A stretch of DNA of 13,688 bases, taken from NCBI GenBank assembly GCA_003157315.1, contig PMJE01000518.1, forward strand, positions 1,220 through 14,907. The letters are read 5' to 3'. Shown here piece by piece: positions 1 to 8,271 of this stretch. The notes below the pieces were generated by a model. That model worked only from the letters and a program-made list of their open reading frames with translations, was not told the DNA's origin and ran no database searches. Origin of the DNA: Myxococcales bacterium. Lineage in GTDB: Bacteria; Myxococcota; Polyangia; Fen-1088. The translations under genes were made by a program, and so were the position numbers. Position 1 is the first letter of the stretch. Each line of letters begins with the position of its first letter.

Positions 1-1133
1 CGGCCACGTTTGTCGGCGCGACGCCGCCAAAGGTCATCGTCGACCGGGTGGCCCGCCTCCCTGACGGCCGCGTTCTTGGGCAAGGCATCGCCAAAGAAGG
101 CGAAGCTGCCCGGACGAAGGGATCGCCCGACTGTCTTGCGCAGCCCAGGGAGGCACAACCGCTCGCCACGACGCAGGTGCCGCAGTTTCGTCACGCAGCC
201 GTGCCGGAACCGGATGACTTCGACAGCGTGCTCGGTCGACGCGCTTGTCAGTGCAACCTCGCACAGGCCATCGAGCAGCGAAAAAGTGGGTTCAAAGGCC
301 GTGTCATCGTCGTCATCGTCAGGCTCGGCCCGGGCAGGGGGCGGGGGATTCGGCAGGGGCTTCTCGGTGGTGACCACGAAAAGTTTGGTGACCAGTACTG
401 CCTCCGCCTTGGGGCGCGGAGCTGTGCCCAGGACTGTTGCTGCGGCGATCGCGGGCGCGCGCTGCGCAGCGACGGGAACCGGTGGGATGGGTCGCGACGC
501 ATTCGCAAGGGGCGATGAGCGGGAGGCAGGGCGCACAGAGGCCGCGGACATCGATCGCGCGACGGGTGGGGCGGCAGACGCTGTGGGTCTCGGGGCGGCG
601 GCCACCCGCGCGGCGGGCACCGGTGGCGGCCAAATCGCGCCTCTCTCCTCGATCTGCCGGACCGGAGCAACCGGTGGTGCCGGCGGTACCGGACGGGGCG
701 GGGAAACGGTCGCGGACGGCGATGGTAAGGGTGGCGGCCGGGTGGACGGAGGCGGAGGTTTCGGCAAGGCCGCCGCAGGTTTGGGGATCGGACGCACCGA
801 AACCGGCGCGGGCGTCAAATCCGCCCTGTGCAGCGTGATTCGCAACCGGTAGCGCCCGATACAAATCTCGTCCATCCCTTGGATGGCCTGGGTCGCCACC
901 GCCACACCATTGACTTCCGTGCCCAGTGCGCTCCCGCAATCCTCGATCTGGCAGCTGTCTCCGTCGAAATGCAATACGGCATGACAGGGAGCTACTTCGA
1001 CATCCTCCAGACGGACCATTACGCCGGGATCGCTCCCGATGGTCACCTCAGCTGAGGTGAACATCAGCGATCCGACAAAGCGCGCCTCTTCGAACAGAAT
1101 GACTTCGAGCGCGCCGCGCGAGCGAGGGGGCAT
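1..1133 (-). CDS. FHA-domain protein with Pro-rich linker, 3' end outside window
   Basis: An open frame of at least 377 codons runs from an ATG at 1133 off the left edge. Residues about 10-102 form an FHA-like fold: EVTIGSDPG, VEVAPCHAVLHF, then GSALGTEVNG. A Pro/Ala-rich linker follows (about 106-265), then a six-Asp stretch (about 272-277), then a compact segment from about 285 (VEVIRFRHGCVTKLRHL) that continues past the edge. No signal peptide or membrane segment is visible so far, so the N-terminus is probably cytoplasmic. Canonical FHA contacts look changed: the Arg of the GR motif is Ser, the Ser of SxxH is Ala, and the Asn of NGT is Leu; the His and the later NG remain. The start lies 5 bp after the preceding stop, with GGGAGGAG about 9 bp upstream; an in-frame ATG at 1142 also exists but sits directly against that site. 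The layout recalls FHA proteins such as GltG of the Myxococcus gliding machinery; that assignment is inference. Confidence 0.85.
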   Translation of the reverse strand, partial: MPPRSRGALEVILFEEARFVGSLMFTSAEVTIGSDPGVMVRLEDVEVAPCHAVLHFDGDSCQIEDCGSALGTEVNGVAVATQAIQGMDEICIGRYRLRITLHRADLTPAPVSVRPIPKPAAALPKPPPPSTRPPPLPSPSATVSPPRPVPPAPPVAPVRQIEERGAIWPPPVPAARVAAAPRPTASAAPPVARSMSAASVRPASRSSPLANASRPIPPVPVAAQRAPAIAAATVLGTAPRPKAEAVLVTKLFVVTTEKPLPNPPPPARAEPDDDDDDTAFEPTFSLLDGLCEVALTSASTEHAVEVIRFRHGCVTKLRHLRRGERLCLPGLRKTVGRSLRPGSFAFFGDALPKNAAVREAGHPVDDDLWRRRADKRG

Positions 1134-1138
1134 TCCTG

Positions 1139-1576
1139 TCATCTCCTCCCCTGGCCCGGCGAAAGGATCTCCACAGTGCGCAGCCGGAAGCTGTCAGGTA
1201 CTTGCACGATGCTCTTGAACTCGCTGGGTGTGCGCTGGAACAGGTAGATCACGCCCGAGGCAGACTGCCCGCGCAGCATACGCTCATCGAATTCGATGCG
1301 CGATTCCTGTCGAACGGTCTCGCGCGTGGCCGCGCGCATATCACCCGACTGCGGCTTGACCTCAGCCATCGGCTTTGCCGTTGCCGGTTTTCCGGCAGGC
1401 GCCACGCCCTGGTCCGCAGCCGTGCCGCCGCCACCGTTGTTGTGCTGGGCCGCAGGCGCCTTGCCGTGTGCGCCGGATTTCCGCTTGCCGGCGGCGAGGG
1501 CCGTGCTCGTCACACTCCCGGCGAGCCAGACTGCAACCAGGGACAGGATGATGCGTTTGTGTTGCATTATTTTCAT
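1139..1576 (-). CDS. small secreted protein, unknown function
   Basis: A 145-residue protein. Residues 1-29 are a good Sec signal peptide (basic start, hydrophobic ILSLVAVWLAGSVTS, cleavage near TALAA). Residues about 30-80 are a low-complexity Gly/Ala/Pro/Lys linker including GGGG. The conserved-looking core is at about 88-138 (RIEFDERMLRGQSASGVIYL, then LFQRTPSEFKSIVQ and SFRLRTVEIL). From memory, a similar short core is found in small myxobacterial proteins next to FHA or AgmX/PglI-like motility and envelope proteins; I could not check this. The gene sits 4 bp after the third VWA gene and 5 bp before the FHA gene, so translational coupling is likely. No good ribosome binding site precedes the ATG at 1576 or the in-frame ATG at 1567. 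It is predicted periplasmic. Its function is unknown. Confidence 0.85.
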   Translation of the reverse strand: MKIMQHKRIILSLVAVWLAGSVTSTALAAGKRKSGAHGKAPAAQHNNGGGGTAADQGVAPAGKPATAKPMAEVKPQSGDMRAATRETVRQESRIEFDERMLRGQSASGVIYLFQRTPSEFKSIVQVPDSFRLRTVEILSPGQGRR

Positions 1577-1580
1577 GAGA

Positions 1581-3536
1581 TCACTGTGGGGCTAGAAGCA
1601 TGAGGTCGTCGTCGGTGACGTGAATGAATGCGACATCCGGGGTCTTGCTATCCGGGGCAACAAAGCGGACCGGTACGGTCATAGCCTTGTAGATGGTGTT
1701 GCCATTGGAAGAATCGAGCGGCACTTCGCCCATATAGAACAGCAGAGTGTTCCATCCGCGGCCCGGACGTCCGGTGGGCATCTCGCCGGTTTCGACCAAC
1801 GTGATGTTGCGAACATCCATGTGGAAGCAGGTTCGCAGGGTAGTCCGCAGGATCACACGAACATCGGTGGTGGGCGATCCGGGTGGCGGCAACAGGGTGA
1901 GATCGATGGTGACCAACAACTGGCCGCCCTCGGGTGTGTTGAGTGTCAGCTCGCCCGGGCTGGTCAGCGCGAGGGAAGCATTGGGATCGTCCTCCGCCCC
2001 AACCGGAAGAGTAGTTTCGTCCTCGGCCCATGCCAGTCGCGGCGGGGTTTCCCCCGAAAGTCGCAAGGCCCACACTGTGCTCAGGCCAAGTTTGCAGCTC
2101 ACGATATGCACACCCGGGAATGGGTCGGTCGGGGTAGCCTCCAGGCGTTGGGTCGCGACCGGATCTACGGTGCGGTACTGATACCCATATTCCAGGTCGC
2201 GCGAGGAATCGTCGGTCCAGGGATCCAGACCTTCTTTGACTTCGTCACCGTTGAGGATGCCATCCTGATCGCTGTCGATCAGCCGATCGTCGACCAGCGG
2301 GTCGCTGCCCAGCCGAACCTCGACCAGATCGGGAATCCCATCGCGATCGGAGTCGGCCAGGTAGGGATCGGTGCGCAGCACCGCTTCTTCGCAATCGTTC
2401 AAACCATCGAGGTCGTGGTCGACGGTGAGGTCGGTGATGTTGGCGCAGGCTTCGAATGTTCCCGGCACCAGAGGATCAAACTCGCTTCCCGGCGTGGCCA
2501 GCCGGTATTCGATACCATCTCCCACCCCATCCCCGTCGGTGTCGGGATTCAGGGGATCGGTGCCGATAATGGCTTCCTCCTCGTCGGTCAGCCCATCTCC
2601 GTCGCTGTCAGCCCCCGGCGCCGGGCCGCGCAGGAGCGCATTGTCATTCATGACCACGATGTCGCGCAGGACCAGGCGACTTCCTGGCTGGTCTACGTCG
2701 ATGGCCAGAAAGTCCAGGGTGGCGGGAGTCTGTTTCACCTCTTCCCCCAGCCCTGCGGTGGCCATGTCACCCAGGACATCCTGTGCGCGTTGGTCCGTAC
2801 TCAGATTGAAGGTGTGCAAGACAAGACCCTGCCCACCATTTTCGCGCACATAGTTGCGGAGATCCGACACGGCATTGCCGTAAAGCAAACGCTCGCAGTC
2901 CGCGGGCTTGGGCGTGATGTTGCTACAGAAACTGGCAGTAAATGCAGTCTGACAGTCGTCGCTGCCCGGGGTGAGCCCCTGGGAAATGCACCACGGGATC
3001 GACATGGCCGGCGCAGGTGGCCCTGCCGCCACGAACAGCACCAGGTAGCGGGTGCGGCTACGTGTTCCCGGATCGGAGGCCAGCAGATCATCCTCGATGA
3101 TGGTGGAGAGCACACGCAGGCTATCAAGGTAGTTGCGCTGCGCCTGCCCTGCACTGGCGGCCATCGCTTCCAGCGCAGACTCGATTTGCACCGGATCGGA
3201 AGAAAATCCTGGAAAAAGCGTCCGCGCCTGGGCGCCCATGAGCAAGAGCGAAACGGATTGGTTGAGACCGCTATGGCGTCCCAGGAACGAGCGCAAGATG
3301 TCGATGCGGTGGCCCGCGGGATCGCCCGCGACCATGTCGCCCGTTCCATCCATGACCACCAAGATCTTTTGCGGGAACGCGATGGCCGCGGGGTCGTCGG
3401 TGCAGAGGTCACCCTCGAATGAGATCCGGTTGGGTTGGTTGGGCGTGTAGTTGTTGCCGTAGAGATTGGCGTCCGTGCACGCCGCGCCCAGGGCCAGCGT
3501 GGCCAGCAGAGCGGGCGCGTTCCCCACCCGACTCAA
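1581..3536 (-). CDS. VWA/thrombospondin-type-3 lipoprotein with lost MIDAS (third paralogue)
   Basis: A 651-residue protein if started at TTG 3536. That start has GGAGG 6 bp upstream and overlaps the previous stop as TTGA. An in-frame ATG at 3611 would put a non-signal, Arg-rich extension before the signal peptide, inside the upstream gene. Signal peptide residues 1-19 end in a lipobox-like LGAAC (Cys20; Leu is at -4, so not classical). A VWA-like domain covers about 50-300, and five calcium loops about 310-440 (first is [12 protein letters not shown]). The last about 200 residues form a beta-rich domain containing [11 protein letters not shown]. Compared with its two paralogues, all MIDAS positions are changed: DxSxS reads DGTGD (63-67), the Thr is Arg (about 134) and the second Asp is Ala (about 171). 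It therefore probably does not bind metal there. It is likely exported and lipid-anchored; a structural or partner-binding role is inference. Confidence 0.9.
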   Translation of the reverse strand: MSRVGNAPALLATLALGAACTDANLYGNNYTPNQPNRISFEGDLCTDDPAAIAFPQKILVVMDGTGDMVAGDPAGHRIDILRSFLGRHSGLNQSVSLLLMGAQARTLFPGFSSDPVQIESALEAMAASAGQAQRNYLDSLRVLSTIIEDDLLASDPGTRSRTRYLVLFVAAGPPAPAMSIPWCISQGLTPGSDDCQTAFTASFCSNITPKPADCERLLYGNAVSDLRNYVRENGGQGLVLHTFNLSTDQRAQDVLGDMATAGLGEEVKQTPATLDFLAIDVDQPGSRLVLRDIVVMNDNALLRGPAPGADSDGDGLTDEEEAIIGTDPLNPDTDGDGVGDGIEYRLATPGSEFDPLVPGTFEACANITDLTVDHDLDGLNDCEEAVLRTDPYLADSDRDGIPDLVEVRLGSDPLVDDRLIDSDQDGILNGDEVKEGLDPWTDDSSRDLEYGYQYRTVDPVATQRLEATPTDPFPGVHIVSCKLGLSTVWALRLSGETPPRLAWAEDETTLPVGAEDDPNASLALTSPGELTLNTPEGGQLLVTIDLTLLPPPGSPTTDVRVILRTTLRTCFHMDVRNITLVETGEMPTGRPGRGWNTLLFYMGEVPLDSSNGNTIYKAMTVPVRFVAPDSKTPDVAFIHVTDDDLMLLAPQ

Positions 3537-4486
3537 ATTACGCCTCCATCGCCGACACCGCGTGCCCCGGGAGGACCACGCAGGATGGCCCCCGAACGTC
3601 CCACCACCCACAAGTCAGTGGCAGACGCCGCGTAGACGCTGACCAGCCAACGCTGGTCAGGGGTGGGGATGATGGTGGGATTCTGTCCCCCGGGCAATTT
3701 TGCGACGAAGCCCTGGTTGCCGACCACCCAGACGTCACCGTCGGCCACGGACACCCCGTGCAGGAAAACCTCGGGCAAACCTTCCACCTGGCTAGCCTTG
3801 CCCGCAGCCCAGAAGAAGAAGCCCCCTTCCACACCCACGAAATAGGCGCCTTCCGCCCAACGCGTGGCCCCGGCCAGCAGTTTGGTGTAGCCCGGGAGAG
3901 AAACTGCACTGATGCTCGCCGTTGTGAGGTCGATATGCGACACCACTCCCAGGCTGCCCACGACGTACAGACCATTGTTGCTATCTGTGATCGCGTAGTA
4001 GTTGTCGTCGCGAGAGTTGGCGATGACGGTCCAGACACCGCTGGCGAACACCAACGCGACTCCCTGCTCCCCCACGGCCGCCGCCGAGACATCGTTCGCC
4101 CACACCGCGCTGAGCACGGCGGCAGTGACAGGAACATCCGTGCTCCACACACCGCTCAGCCGCCGCAAAATCGTCCCCTGTTCCCCCACGGCATAGACCA
4201 GATCTTCGCTCACCACCGCAACACCGCGCAGATTGGCAGTGGTACCGCTTTCCTCGGGCAGCAGTGCCGTCCCGTCCCAGTGCAAGACGGTGCCTTGGTC
4301 CCCGACAACGAAGACATTGTCGGCCGCACTGCCCGAGACGGCATTGAAGTTGGCCGGGCCTGCGTCCACCGATTCCCACAGCGAGGACAGCGAATCCGGG
4401 CTGGCGTCGCCACGCGACGGCACGGTCACCTGGTCGCAGGCCGCGGCGGCCACCAGCAGAAGCGAGAGAAGCGAGGCGATGCGCAT
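3533..4486 (-). CDS. seven-repeat beta-propeller lipoprotein
   Basis: A 317-residue protein. Residues 1-16 are a short hydrophobic signal peptide and Cys17 (AAAAC) is a probable, non-classical lipidation site. The rest is one array of seven repeats about 38-41 residues apart, each with a V-x-V-V-G-x-x-G core: [13 protein letters not shown] near 60, [13 protein letters not shown] near 100, [13 protein letters not shown] near 138, [13 protein letters not shown] near 176, [12 protein letters not shown] near 217, [13 protein letters not shown] near 255 and [13 protein letters not shown] near 295. This is the pattern of Ycf48/BNR-like propellers, and seven repeats fit a closed seven-bladed disc. 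No catalytic motif is visible, so a scaffold or ligand-binding role is inferred. The gene starts 12 bp after the frameshifted PPC gene, with no clear ribosome binding site, and its stop overlaps the TTG start of the next gene. A lipid-anchored location is likely. Confidence 0.9.
   Translation of the reverse strand: MRIASLLSLLLVAAAACDQVTVPSRGDASPDSLSSLWESVDAGPANFNAVSGSAADNVFVVGDQGTVLHWDGTALLPEESGTTANLRGVAVVSEDLVYAVGEQGTILRRLSGVWSTDVPVTAAVLSAVWANDVSAAAVGEQGVALVFASGVWTVIANSRDDNYYAITDSNNGLYVVGSLGVVSHIDLTTASISAVSLPGYTKLLAGATRWAEGAYFVGVEGGFFFWAAGKASQVEGLPEVFLHGVSVADGDVWVVGNQGFVAKLPGGQNPTIIPTPDQRWLVSVYAASATDLWVVGRSGAILRGPPGARGVGDGGVI
3543..3547 (-). promoter_or_regulatory. Ribosome binding site that fixes a TTG start
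   Basis: On the minus strand GGAGG lies 6 bp before TTG 3536. It is the only strong Shine-Dalgarno match placed correctly for the signal peptide of the third VWA lipoprotein, so I prefer TTG over the ATG at 3611 or the GTG at 3527. Confidence 0.6.
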
Positions 4487-4498
4487 GGGAAGGGGTGA

Positions 4499-5059
4499 CT
4501 AGAAAGAGATCCCCGCAGGACACTGGTTCTGCGCTTTGCAGAAGCAGCCACAGATGACTTCAGCCGGGGCGTCATTTCCTGAGGAGGTTTCGTTGCCCAT
4601 TTCGGAACATGAAGCGGGACAGCCGGGAGTCACAGTCTTGAGACGAAATTGGTATTGGCCGCTGGTGCCAAAATCCCAGTCATCGGCACCCGCGTCGCGT
4701 ACCTGTAGATAGTACCGATAGTCGACTATGCCTCCGTCCACCCCCTGTCCGTGCTTCCGGGAGGCGAACGAACATTCTGTGCAATCCCCGTCACCAAACA
4801 CGTCGGTGACGGGCGCTGCCGTGGGCACCGTACCAGCATAGGTCCAACTTTCGTGCAGGGTCAGATCAGCATCGCGCATAAAGAACACCGGCCGGACCGG
4901 CGATGGTCCAGGCTGCACATATTCAAAGACCAAGCCGCAGTCTTGGCCCGGACAGGGGTGCTCGAACCAGTACCAATCCTCGTCGCTCTGATAGGAAATG
5001 AAACCCGTGATGCTGGTTCCCGCATTGATCTGGGCCGTGATGTCCTTGGCCCGGGCCTT
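4499..5059 (-). pseudogene. Displaced 3' part of the PPC-like lipoprotein gene
   Basis: This frame carries on the gene that starts at 6647, but in a different phase. From 5059 it encodes 186 residues that complete a fourth PPC-like domain: KARAKDITAQINAG, GFISYQSDEDWYWFEHPC, DYRYYLQVRDAG. It ends in a Cys-rich tail (CSEMG, then CGCFCKAQNQCP). The DEDWYWF motif matches the GDxDxF/Y motif of the three domains upstream. The frame extends open to 5230, but upstream of about 5075 its translation is Thr/Pro/Ile-rich and looks like an antiphase shadow. Alone it lacks a start and signal peptide. Removing one C of the pair at 5060-5061 would fuse both parts into a 715-residue protein. Sequencing error or real mutation cannot be told apart here. 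Confidence 0.75.
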
Positions 5060-6647
5060 GGCTGGGAGCCAGGTTGGTGGTTTGGATGGGATAGGGGTTG
5101 TAGAAATTGTTGCGAGCGGTGGGGTCAGCACTGGCGTCCCCAGAATCGGGTTCGGGCGCCACGCGCACGTCAAGGGTATAGGAAACGTTGGCGTCGTACT
5201 GATCGTCCCTATTGTCGTGCACGACCACATAGACCGGCCCTGCGTAGAAAATGGGTTGCGCCGTCTGCACCAGGTTCTTCCCGTCCGCGCCAGTGGTCAT
5301 GCCGCCGTTCGCGTCGTGCACCGAGAAGATCGTTACACCGCAGGCGCTCTTGCCGGGGGTATCGGGCAGGGGCAGACACAGGTTCGACGCCACACATTTC
5401 CGGCACGCGGTGGTGGTGCAGGCCCCGGCCGTGGCGTCTACGCATTTGTGCGACAACTCGCAGTCGTCATCCGTGGTGCAGGCAATCTGCAGCACGCTGC
5501 AATCCGCATCGGTGGTGCACGGGCTGGCCGGATGCGGTTCCAGAATATCCAATGCCAGATCCATCGCGGTTGCGGGGATGCTGACCTTGGCCTCGATGAC
5601 GGCTGGGGCGCTGGTGGCACGCAGCAAAAACATGTCGCGATCCCCACGTGATCCAATGGCGCCGGTCTGGGTCTTGAACGTCACGTCGGTGCCGCTGTAA
5701 ACGGCCGCGCAGGGCGAGCCGGGGCCCGCCAGACAGGTTGCGGTTGCGGGGGTGTCGTTGCGAGTCGTGCCTTCGTTCGCGTCGGTTTCGGCGCGGCCAC
5801 CCAGGGTAACCGTGTACCCCGCCTCGGGCCGACGATCAGGGGTCGAGCCCGCGGGATAGCCGAAGCTGACGAACAGGGTTCCGGTGGCGGGCGCAGCCTG
5901 GGTGAGATCTAGGGGAGTAGCTGCGGGCGGCACTTGCCCTGTGCCCAGGACCTTGCCCGTGCTGTCCGTGATCTGATAGGTCAGCGCCGCCTTGGCCGCA
6001 GCAGGGTTGTTCACCTGGAAATTCAAGATGGCGTCGGTGGCGCCCAGGGTGACCGTGTACACATCGATGTCCCCCACAAACGAGATGAATCCCGGCAGGC
6101 CATCGGCTGGCTTGGCCAAAGCGGCCGTGCCGTTGGGTTCATGAGTGTCGGGATCGGTGGCCGGCGCGGCCTGCAAAACATAGATGTTTGAATTGTCAGC
6201 GGCGGTGTTGCTCACATCGTTCACGCGCAAGACATACGGTCCTGGCTGGGGTACGGCAAAGGTCGTGACCACCGCGCTCTTGCCATCGTTGGCGGTCGTG
6301 TCACTGGCGGTTGCCCCCGGCACCTGGGCAACCCCGTCCGCTTCCAGCAGGCTGACCTGCAGGGTCACCTTGGTCAGGGCCGAGGGATAGGCCAGGTTCA
6401 CGTCGAGCAGGTTCATGCCCGGGTCAACATTGATGGCAAAGAAGTCCCGATCGCCGGGCGGACATATCTGACCCGTTGCCTTGGCGCCAAGCTGCAACGG
6501 GATCGCGCTGGCCGCGCCGGTTGAGTCGTCGACCACGCACCCGCCTGCCGGCGCGGCGGCATCGAGGGAGGCGCTGCCTTTTTTGGAGCTGCTGCACCCG
6601 AGCAGGGCCAGCATGCCACTAAGGAACCACGCAGTCGCGACTCGCAT
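4923..6647 (-). CDS. PPC-like multi-domain lipoprotein, frameshifted near its 3' end
   Basis: The ORF codes for 574 residues, but only the first about 529 appear genuine; after about 5061 the frame yields an unlikely Gly/His/Arg-rich tail. Residues 1-17 are a signal peptide with lipobox LLGC (Cys18). Three repeated beta-sandwich domains of the bacterial pre-peptidase C-terminal (PPC) type follow, at about 38-160 (PPGDRDFFAINV), 165-283 (FVGDIDVYTVTL) and 288-495 (SRGDRDMFLLRA). The third carries a Cys-rich insert at about 377-437 with DADC and DDDCELSHKC. A fourth domain begins at about 503 and continues in the shifted frame. PPC domains usually sit in secreted proteins as carbohydrate- or protein-binding modules; no enzyme domain is present. 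The start is supported by GAGGAGG 6 bp before ATG 6647, which overlaps the upstream VWA gene by 29 bp. Predicted outer-membrane or surface lipoprotein. Confidence 0.85.
   Translation of the reverse strand: MRVATAWFLSGMLALLGCSSSKKGSASLDAAAPAGGCVVDDSTGAASAIPLQLGAKATGQICPPGDRDFFAINVDPGMNLLDVNLAYPSALTKVTLQVSLLEADGVAQVPGATASDTTANDGKSAVVTTFAVPQPGPYVLRVNDVSNTAADNSNIYVLQAAPATDPDTHEPNGTAALAKPADGLPGFISFVGDIDVYTVTLGATDAILNFQVNNPAAAKAALTYQITDSTGKVLGTGQVPPAATPLDLTQAAPATGTLFVSFGYPAGSTPDRRPEAGYTVTLGGRAETDANEGTTRNDTPATATCLAGPGSPCAAVYSGTDVTFKTQTGAIGSRGDRDMFLLRATSAPAVIEAKVSIPATAMDLALDILEPHPASPCTTDADCSVLQIACTTDDDCELSHKCVDATAGACTTTACRKCVASNLCLPLPDTPGKSACGVTIFSVHDANGGMTTGADGKNLVQTAQPIFYAGPVYVVVHDNRDDQYDANVSYTLDVRVAPEPDSGDASADPTARNNFYNPYPIQTTNLAPSQGPGQGHHGPDQCGNQHHGFHFLSERRGLVLVRAPLSGPRLRLGL
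5060..5061 (-). other. Inferred one-base frameshift site
   Basis: On the minus strand the upstream frame reads L-A-P-S up to AGC and then diverges. Dropping one C of the CC at 5060-5061 gives LAPSKARAKDITAQ and keeps 186 further sensible codons. The exact base is uncertain within about 5056-5075. There is no slippery homopolymer of the kind used in programmed frameshifting. Confidence 0.65.
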
Positions 6648-8271
6648 CGAAGACCTCCTCGCTCGGCGTGGGGCCGAACGCTTTTTTGAATGCCGTCATG
6701 GGCAGCATCATCTCACCCGACGCGGGCGTCTTTACCTCGGGATCCCAAAGGTATGTGGGCCGCGCGCATGCAACCTGGTGGTTGCCAAAATCCTCGGGAG
6801 AGTCCGCGGGGGTTGATGCCACGCGGATGAGTATGGTGTTGGTCCCCTCAGGCAATCCCCGCGCGGCCATGGTCGGGGCCAGGGTGATGTTGCTGACGGC
6901 AAAGTCGTAGCACAGGCGTCCGGGCTGGGCGCTCTGGTCGCGCAGCAAGCTGATGCTGTAGCGGTAGGCAATCACGGAAAAATTGGCCACGTCGTTGTAC
7001 AAGGGATCGGTGTGTGCCGCCAACTCGGTGCCGTTGCGCGCACCATCGAAATCCGAGTCGTAGAGCGCGTCGTTGGCCGCGGGATTCGTGCCCATCCGGA
7101 CCTCCAGGTCGTCGGGGAATCCGTCGGCGTCCGAATCGATCAAGCGGGCATTCGTGCCGAAGTAACGTTCTTCACAGTTAAGTAATCCGTCGCCGTCGTC
7201 GTCGAGACGATCGGTGGCCATCCGGCAGTCCGCGTCGCCCGAGAACAGCGGATCGAACCCGGCATTGCTCTGGCGAACCTCCAGCAGATCGGAAAATCCG
7301 TCGCCATCGGTGTCAACCAGCAAGGGCGAGGATCCTACCAGTTTCTCCTCGGCGTCCGACAGCCCGTCGCCATCGCTGTCGACCACAGTTTCGCCCTTGA
7401 CCGGCAGGGCATTCAGATTCATGGCGACCAATTGCTTGAGGACGAAGGTGCGGATGAATGAGGTAAAATCAATATAGAAGAGATTGATTCGCTGGGTGGC
7501 ATCAAAGGCACGATAGGTGCCGCCGCCCAGCGTGGCCATTTCGGCCAGCAGCTCCTTGGCCTGCAATTGCACGTAGTCCGGCGTGTTCGGCGCAGACAGA
7601 TACACCGTGTGAAAAGCCAATTCGGCCAAACGCTGTTGCTTCTGCAGGTCCACGATGCCCTGCAAGGACTGGCGAATATCAGGGGGCATTCCATACTCGA
7701 CGCTGGTCGGAGAAGGCAGCCCGTCCGAGATGAACACGATCACGTAGCGGGCACGGCTGCGCGCGGTCGCGTCCAGCGCGATCATATCTTGCTGTAGCAT
7801 CTCGTAGGCGGTGTCAAGGGCGCCCACGTAGTTGGTTTCGCCCACGCCGACGTTGAGCGCGGGCAAGCGCAGCTTGACCTCGTCGCTGGACGCGGTGAAG
7901 CCGCCCAACTGTCCGGTACTGTCGCGGGTCTGGATGGCCACGCTGCTTTGAAAGGTGATGAGCCCGTATTCCACGCCGTTGCCCGCGGGGTAGGTATTGA
8001 GGATGTCCTCCACCGCCTGCGCCCGGCGGGTGAAGCAGGCAGCCTGCGGACACGGATTGGGCATGGGATCCGTGACATTCATGCTCTGCGAGATGTCGAC
8101 GATGAAGAGGATGCGCACAGGAAACTCGGCCGGCTGCGGGGCCTCGGTGCAGAACTGCCCGTGAATGGTCAAGCGATCGTCGCGAACCGCCGGCTGCTGT
8201 GTCGCCGGGTATAGCGACGCATTGGAACAGGCGACCAGCAGCACGGCCCCAAGGGCCAGCCCCAGGCGCAT
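6619..8271 (-). CDS. VWA/thrombospondin-type-3 lipoprotein with intact MIDAS (second paralogue)
   Basis: A 550-residue protein. Residues 1-14 are a signal peptide with classical lipobox LVAC (Cys15). The VWA domain (about 50-285) holds a complete MIDAS: D59-I-S61-Q-S63, T146 in GETNY, D183 in FISDG. Such sites bind Mg, Mn or Ca and let VWA domains hold acidic protein ligands. Five calcium loops follow (about 298-415): DSDGDGLSDAEE, DTDGDGFSDLLE, DDDGDGLLNCEE, DSDADGFPDDLE, DSDFDGARNGTE. The third has a Cys inside and another Cys about 17 residues before (C349, C366). The C-terminal about 115 residues form a beta-rich domain with CYDFAVSNITL, shared with the other two VWA proteins. ATG 8271 directly follows the previous stop (TAGATG) with GGAGG 7 bp upstream; the 3' end overlaps the PPC gene by 29 bp. 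Likely a lipid-anchored adhesin or matrix-binding protein (inference). Confidence 0.93.
   Translation of the reverse strand: MRLGLALGAVLLVACSNASLYPATQQPAVRDDRLTIHGQFCTEAPQPAEFPVRILFIVDISQSMNVTDPMPNPCPQAACFTRRAQAVEDILNTYPAGNGVEYGLITFQSSVAIQTRDSTGQLGGFTASSDEVKLRLPALNVGVGETNYVGALDTAYEMLQQDMIALDATARSRARYVIVFISDGLPSPTSVEYGMPPDIRQSLQGIVDLQKQQRLAELAFHTVYLSAPNTPDYVQLQAKELLAEMATLGGGTYRAFDATQRINLFYIDFTSFIRTFVLKQLVAMNLNALPVKGETVVDSDGDGLSDAEEKLVGSSPLLVDTDGDGFSDLLEVRQSNAGFDPLFSGDADCRMATDRLDDDGDGLLNCEERYFGTNARLIDSDADGFPDDLEVRMGTNPAANDALYDSDFDGARNGTELAAHTDPLYNDVANFSVIAYRYSISLLRDQSAQPGRLCYDFAVSNITLAPTMAARGLPEGTNTILIRVASTPADSPEDFGNHQVACARPTYLWDPEVKTPASGEMMLPMTAFKKAFGPTPSEEVFDASRDCVVP

Noticed and set aside
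10..852. 280-codon plus-strand frame rich in Gly, Ala and Arg
   Set aside because: Antisense to the Pro/Ala-rich linker of the FHA protein; low complexity with no recognisable motif.
1620..3422. 600-codon open frame on the plus strand opposite the third VWA gene
   Set aside because: It is the antisense shadow of Asp/Gly/Ser-rich GC-biased coding; its translation has no domain, signal or plausible ribosome site, while the minus-strand frame has a clear architecture.
3537..3611. Longer N-terminus for the third VWA protein from ATG 3611
   Set aside because: It would add an Arg-rich stretch before the signal peptide inside the upstream gene, while TTG 3536 has GGAGG at ideal spacing.
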